Positions 59,901-64,000 of a stretch of DNA of 64,000 bases are shown in pieces (the stretch's first letter is position 1; each line of letters opens with the position of its first letter). The DNA comes from JAGQRJ01 sp041402045 (GTDB lineage: Bacteria; Planctomycetota; J058). Below the pieces are notes generated by a model. That model did no database searches and was not told the DNA's origin. It saw only the letters and a list, made by a program, of their open reading frames with translations. The stretch lies in NCBI GenBank assembly GCA_041402045.1, contig JAWKSZ010000001.1, forward strand, positions 239,866-303,865, read 5' to 3'. The translations under genes were made by a program, and so were the position numbers.

Positions 59901-61249
59901 TTCTTCTGCTCCAGGGTCTTCGAGTCCCAGCTCTCACGGACCTGGGCGTCGGTGGGGACCATGATCTTGACCGCGTCGATGCCGCGGCCCTCGTATTCGA
60001 AGCCGTAGGTGAAGGCCTTGCCGTTGTGGACGAGCTTCTTGTCGGTGAGCTGGTTCAGCGCGTCCTCGAGCCCGCTGCGGGTGGGGACGGTCTCGCGCAC
60101 GAGGGTCCGCTCGAGGTACTCGTTGAAGTTCGCGGGGTCGAGGCCCAGGGTGCGGAGCATCTCTCGCGCGGCCTCCCGCGCGGCCTCCGGGTCCTTGGGG
60201 GTGTTCAGGGCGGCTATGTCCGAGCCCTCGGGGCCCTGGATCCGCGGGCGGTAGGAGAAGGTCTCGCCTCGCTCCGCCATGAGCTCGGCCTGGCGGACCA
60301 TGGAGCGGTAGATCTCGGCCTGCTTCTCGTGGGCGGCAGGGTTCTTGAACACGTCGAGGTCGAACATGCGGAACTCGACCACGCCCGCGCGCCCGTTGTG
60401 CATCTCGTTGATCTGGAGCACCTTCGCCAGGTTCAGCGAGCGGTACTTCCAGAGCTTGGTCCAGGCGCCTTCGCCGCGGACCTCGGCCTCGTGCAAGGCC
60501 GCCTCGCGGGGCTCGACCGCGCGGAACAGCTCCTCCACCTTCTCCAGCGTGCGCTCCGACTCCGGCAGCGCGTCGAGCTGGCGCAGCAGGGCCTCGTGGT
60601 CGGTGGCGATCGAGCGCGCGAAGCGGTTGGTCGGGGACCCGCCGCGGACCGGGCGGAACAGCCGGCGCAGCATGGGCTCGTAGCTCTCGTGCATCAGGAT
60701 CAGGTTGACCAGGGCCCGGGCGTCGTTGCCGCGGACCAGGTTCCGCCCGTCCAGGTTCAGGTGCACGCCGGACTTGAGGCCCTCCTTGACCAGGCCTGAC
60801 GCGGCGATCTTGTCGATGATCTCTCGCAGGTCCTTGGGGTCGTCGAGGGGCGGGGTGACGAGCTCGTAGCCGTCGAGGCCCGTGGACTGCACGAACTCGG
60901 GCTCGATCTTCCACTTGCGACCCTTGGGGTCGACGTACTCGGCCCGGAACAGGGGGCGCTCGCCGGTGGGGAACTTCTCCAGGTTCTCGGTGGGCTTGGT
61001 GAAGTCGACGCGCTTGATGTCGCTCGCCTCGCCGCCGTAGTGGTCCACGATCACCCGCATCAGGCGCTCGTAGTTCTCGAACGGCATGCGCTCGAAGTCG
61101 GTGATCCGGTCGTTTGCCCCGGCGAACTCGAACTCGAAGCCGAACAAACGCTCGTTTCCAGGCGGCGGGAGGTCCAGGGCTTCTTGAGCCCCAACCGCTC
61201 CCACGAGCGCGGCCAGCAAGTACGCAGCGACGGCAATCCGCTTAGGCAC
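53917..61249 (-). CDS. Giant secreted protein: two amidoligase-like domains, HhH repeats, HExxH region, SH3-like end (one frameshift)
   Basis: About 2443 residues from GTG 61249 with GGGAGG upstream. Signal peptide 1-21. Two domains show the amidoligase pattern: GFEFEFAG (about 36), ELVTPPLDD (130), GVHLNLD (160) and VEFRMFD (294); then FTYGFEYEG (413), NWEIHSK (487), GFHLHMRD (518) and VEIRGLTKW (604). Residues about 750-1590 are tandem ComEA-like helix-hairpin-helix units such as VDLKTASQAELEGLGLSAQE with AAARNAQFFRTYEDLAKAGL. A region of charged residues leads to LILGHELAHAGG (about 1808), an HExxH zinc-metallopeptidase motif. Two hydrophobic stretches (about 2001-2030 and 2072-2090) and a C-terminal SH3-like strand set (FVPVEFDGKQGFLPAVQLDYL) follow. 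One extra base near 57470 breaks the frame inside a repeat (GHEGVSVSELARRLSISRNT follows it), probably a sequencing error. Amidoligases join amines to carboxylates using ATP; a role on secreted peptides or peptidoglycan is speculation. Confidence 0.82.
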
Positions 61250-61429
61250 CGAGTCCTCCCATCGTCCTTCGAAATTTACCTAAGAGCAACGATCGAACCA
61301 ACCATGAAAAGGTGTAAACGTCGGCGCCACAACGAAAAGATATGAGTGAAAAGGTGGGGTGGGTCCCAGGTGTGAAACGCAAAAGCGGCGTCGTGAGTCG
61401 TTCCGCGCCTGGGTACCTGGGTACATGCG

Positions 61430-61457
61430 AGGACCCGAGGCGTGAGCCTCGGGTCCT
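61430..61457 (-). terminator. Terminator-like hairpin after the HtrA protease gene
   Basis: AGGACCCGAGG and CCTCGGGTCCT form an 11-bp perfect stem with loop CGTGAG, 22 bp beyond the stop of the protease gene. It separates that operon from the giant gene; the 229-bp interval 61250-61478 contains nothing else convincing. Confidence 0.6.
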
Positions 61458-61478
61458 GCGGGGAGTCGTGGCTCGCGC

Positions 61479-62738
61479 TCAGCGCTTTCCCGGCTGAGGC
61501 CACTCGCCGAGGGTCACCTCGATCGCGATCTCCTGCGGTCCGCGGCTCCCGATCAGGGTCAGCTTCGCCCCGGGCTCGAGCTTGCCGAGCACGGCGATGA
61601 AGTCCCCGGTCTTCTTGACCGGCGTCTTGCGCCCCTCGACCTCGAGGGCGGTGATCAGGTCCCCCGACTCGATCCCGGCCTTGGCCGCGGGGGAGTCCGG
61701 GGTCACGCTCGCGATCTCGACCCCGTCGTCGTGGGGCTGCATGCGGATCCCCAGCCAGCCGCCGCGCACGCTGCGCGGCGTGACCACCGCCGACTCCACG
61801 GCGACCGTGAAGCGCTGCTCCTGGCCGTCGCGGCTCACCACGATCTCGAGCTCCGAGTCGGCGGGGAAGGTCCCCAGGATCCCGCGCAGCCGCGCGGCGC
61901 TGTGCACCTCGCGCCCGTCGGCCTGGAGCACGACGTCGCCCTCGCGCAGCCCGGCGCGGTAGGCCTGGGACGAGCCGCTCACCCGCCGCACGAGGCAGCC
62001 CTCGCCGCCGTTCGGCGTGTCCGCCAGGCGCACGCCCTTGAGCGTCCCATGATCGACCTCGCCCTTGGCGCGGAACGCCGGGATGAAGGTCTTGATCTGG
62101 TTCGCGGGGATCGCGTAGCCGATCCCGCTGTTGGCGCGGTTGCCCCAGCGGAAGTTGATCTTGCCGTTGATCCCGATCACCTCGCCCTGGAAGTTGAGCA
62201 GGGGCCCGCCCGAGTTCCCCGGGTTGATCGGGGTGTCGGTCTGGATCGCGTCGGAGTACCCGCCCTGATAGCGGTGCACCGCGCTCACGATCCCCATGGT
62301 CACGTGGGGGCTGCCGTCCTTGCTGAAGCCGAAGGGGTTACCCAGGGCCACGACGGGGTCGCCGACCTGGACCTTGTCCGAGTCGCCCAGGGGCGCGTAG
62401 GGGAACGGCCCCTCGCCCTGGATCTTGAGCAGGGAGATGTCCCCGCTTTCGTCGGTCCCCACCATGATCGCGGTGTGGATCGTTCCTCCCTGGCCCATGA
62501 TCTGCCAGGTCTCGCCCACCTTGCGCCCGCCGGCGACGTGGTGGTTGGTGACCACGTCTCCCTCGGGGGAGACGATCACCCCCGAGCCGCCGCCGATCGC
62601 CACGAAGGCGGGGCTGACCTTCTCGGCCAGGGCCACGAGGTCCTTCTGCAGCGCCATGGCGCGAGCCAGGGCGTCGTCGTCGGCCCGCGCCAAGAGCGGG
62701 CAAGCGGCGAGGGTCGCCGCGATCCACAGGGTCCGCAT
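61479..62738 (-). CDS. HtrA/DegP-type S1C serine protease with two PDZ domains
   Basis: 419 residues with signal peptide (MRTLWIAATLAACPLLARA). The trypsin-like domain has a full triad: His67 in VVTNHHVAGG, Asp100 in ESGDISLLK and Ser176 in NPGNSGGPL. Two PDZ domains follow (GCLVRRVSGSSQAYRAGLRE and GVEIASVTPDSPAAKAGIES), as in periplasmic quality-control proteases that recognise misfolded C-termini. Its ATG overlaps the stop of the preceding HtrA-like gene by one base (TGATG), so expression is coupled. Confidence 0.95.
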   Translation of the reverse strand: MRTLWIAATLAACPLLARADDDALARAMALQKDLVALAEKVSPAFVAIGGGSGVIVSPEGDVVTNHHVAGGRKVGETWQIMGQGGTIHTAIMVGTDESGDISLLKIQGEGPFPYAPLGDSDKVQVGDPVVALGNPFGFSKDGSPHVTMGIVSAVHRYQGGYSDAIQTDTPINPGNSGGPLLNFQGEVIGINGKINFRWGNRANSGIGYAIPANQIKTFIPAFRAKGEVDHGTLKGVRLADTPNGGEGCLVRRVSGSSQAYRAGLREGDVVLQADGREVHSAARLRGILGTFPADSELEIVVSRDGQEQRFTVAVESAVVTPRSVRGGWLGIRMQPHDDGVEIASVTPDSPAAKAGIESGDLITALEVEGRKTPVKKTGDFIAVLGKLEPGAKLTLIGSRGPQEIAIEVTLGEWPQPGKR

Positions 62739-63778
62739 CAGTCTTCCTCCTCGCGGCTGCCGAGCTTCACGGTCAAGTCCAGGGTCTCCCCGTCGCGCAC
62801 GATCGTGATCATGATCTCCTGACCGATCTTGAGGCTGAGGATCTCCTCGCGCAGCTCGAGGAAGTTCTGCACCTCGACCTGGTTGAAGATCTTGATCCAG
62901 TCGCCGGCCTTGAGCCCGGCCTTGGCCGCCGACGAGTTCTCGACCACGCGCCCGATCCGCACGCCGTGCTCGCCCCCGTTGAAGGTCTCGGGGTCGGCCG
63001 AGATCCCCAGGAAGGGGAGCTTGCGCTTGGCGACGTCCTCGCCGCGCATGAGCTGGGCGAGGTTGGGTTTGAGGTCGTGGAACGAGGCGGCGAAGCCGAC
63101 CCCCGAGTTCTGACCCTGGCGCGCGCGGTGGCTGTGCTGGGTCGAGATCCCCAGGGCCTGGCCGTCGAGGCCCACGATCACGCCGCCGGTGTTCACGTAG
63201 TTGGTGCGGGCCGAGTGCGCGAAGGCGTCGCCGCCGAAGCGCGCGAGGCCGCTCACGATCCCGCGGGTCACGTAGGGCTCGAGGTTCTGGCCGCGCCCGA
63301 TCAGGATCGAGAACTCACCGACCTTGGGCTCGACCTCGCGCAGCGAGAGCGCCGGACCGACCTTGGGGTCGGTCTTGAGCAGGGTCACCCCCAGGTTGTG
63401 GTCGGTGCCCAGGCGCGTAGCGCTGAGCTCACGACCGTCGGCGGTCAGCACGGTGATCTCCCCCTCGCCCTCGACGTTGTAGCTCGAGGTGGCGAGCACT
63501 CCGGGGGCGATCACCGCCGCGGAGCTGGGCCCGTCCGGGCGGGTGAAGTAGCGCTGGTCGTAGGGCATCACGACGCCCAGGAGCTGCCGCTCAGCGGCGG
63601 TCAGGTCGCGGGGGCCGTAGTTCGTGCGCTCGACCTCGAGCCCGACCACCGAGGCCTGGACGTCGTCGACCACGTGCTGGGTCGCCGCCTCCAGAGCCGC
63701 CAGCGGCGTCTCGTCGGCCTGGGCCAGCGGCGCGAGCGCCGCGCAGGCCAGGAGCAGGGTAGGGATCTGGGTGCGCAT
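62738..63778 (-). CDS. Catalytically dead HtrA-like protein with PDZ domain
   Basis: 346 residues with signal peptide (MRTQIPTLLLACAALAPLAQA). The trypsin-like fold is recognisable by alignment with the next gene, but the triad is lost: the TNxHV site reads TSSYNV, the Asp site DHNLGVTLLK and the GNSGG site VNTGGVIV. One PDZ domain remains (GVRIGRVVENSSAAKAGLKA). It may act as a binding or regulatory partner for the active protease to which it is translationally coupled. It begins 3 bp after the stop of a further PDZ protein. Confidence 0.9.
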   Translation of the reverse strand: MRTQIPTLLLACAALAPLAQADETPLAALEAATQHVVDDVQASVVGLEVERTNYGPRDLTAAERQLLGVVMPYDQRYFTRPDGPSSAAVIAPGVLATSSYNVEGEGEITVLTADGRELSATRLGTDHNLGVTLLKTDPKVGPALSLREVEPKVGEFSILIGRGQNLEPYVTRGIVSGLARFGGDAFAHSARTNYVNTGGVIVGLDGQALGISTQHSHRARQGQNSGVGFAASFHDLKPNLAQLMRGEDVAKRKLPFLGISADPETFNGGEHGVRIGRVVENSSAAKAGLKAGDWIKIFNQVEVQNFLELREEILSLKIGQEIMITIVRDGETLDLTVKLGSREEED

Positions 63779-63780
63779 GC

Positions 63781-64000
63781 TCAGTCCTCTCGCTTGCCCA
63801 AGGTCACGCGGACCTGGTTCTTCCAGCCGTCGCGGACGACCTCGAGCACGACCACGTCGCCGGCGTAGCGGCCCTCCATCGACTTCACGAACTGCTCGAT
63901 GCTCTTCACCGCCGTCTTGTCGACGGTGAGGATCTCGTCCCCCGAGCGCAGGCCCGACGACTCGGCGGGGCTGTTGGCCGAGAGCTCCACGACCTTCAGC
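63781..64000 (-). CDS. C-terminal PDZ fragment of another HtrA-like protein, cut by the window edge
   Basis: The last 72 codons only, reading LKVVELSANSPAESSGLRSG and continuing DEILTVDKTAVKSIEQF, a PDZ domain like those of the next two genes, ending LGKRED. The stop is two bases before the ATG of the dead HtrA-like gene. Whether its protease domain is active cannot be seen. Confidence 0.85.
   Translation of the reverse strand, partial: LKVVELSANSPAESSGLRSGDEILTVDKTAVKSIEQFVKSMEGRYAGDVVVLEVVRDGWKNQVRVTLGKRED

Overview
A 64 kb window of very GC-rich (roughly 70%) bacterial DNA. The content is mostly ordinary chromosome: a ribosomal protein cluster, tRNAs, PRPP synthetase, GlmU and aminopeptidase N. 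It also carries many signalling and envelope genes: two Ser/Thr kinases with TM and repeat tails, two receiver-Ser/Thr kinase fusions, two hybrid histidine kinases, tandem HtrA/PDZ proteins, an AsmA-like protein and a secreted amidase with a MYXO-CTERM-like tail. This mix fits Planctomycetota best, with Myxococcota as the alternative; no rRNA is present to decide. No transposase gene, CRISPR array, phage or plasmid backbone was seen.

Layout. 1-6.3 kb: a thioredoxin-like lipoprotein whose first active-site Cys codon is TGA followed by a SECIS-like hairpin, an acyl-CoA dehydrogenase, a methyltransferase and a secreted amidase. 6.3-8.0 kb: two heptamer-repeat arrays in inverted orientation around a decayed four-helix-bundle (S23/IVS) gene and a 103-bp palindrome, lying between two convergent genes. 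8.0-12.7 kb: aminopeptidase N, a pseudo-receiver/kinase fusion and an unknown membrane protein. 12.8-14.9 kb: a YjfI-like/PspA/DUF4178 membrane-stress operon followed by two palindromic elements. 15-19.4 kb: a tightly overlapped operon of small peptide, radical SAM/SPASM enzyme, FGE-sulfatase-fold protein, PnuC and NadR. 19.5-28.6 kb: an AsmA-like giant, an acidic repeat lipoprotein, an aldo/keto reductase and an alpha/beta hydrolase-KdsC fusion. 28.7-40.2 kb: a DUF3352 protein, a Ser/Thr kinase, a secreted redoxin-like protein and a hybrid histidine kinase. 40.2-45.3 kb: dispersed inverted repeats, then glmU-prs-rplY-rpsF-rpsR-rplI and tRNA-Gln. 45.5-53.5 kb: kinase, receiver-kinase, amidase lipoprotein, tRNA-Ile, tRNA-Ala and a hybrid histidine kinase. 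53.9-61.2 kb: one giant secreted protein of about 2440 residues with two amidoligase-like domains, many ComEA-like helix-hairpin-helix repeats and an HExxH site. 61.5-64 kb: an HtrA protease operon including a catalytically dead paralogue.

Sequence quality. Several genes carry frameshifts grouped in short stretches (about 8.05-8.45, 18.4-18.6 and 21.7-22.7 kb, plus single ones near 50.27 and 57.47 kb). Most flanking sequence is clearly conserved on both sides of each break, so consensus indel errors are as likely as real decay. This caution also applies to the S23 pseudogene, and less to the TGA codon, which would need a substitution.
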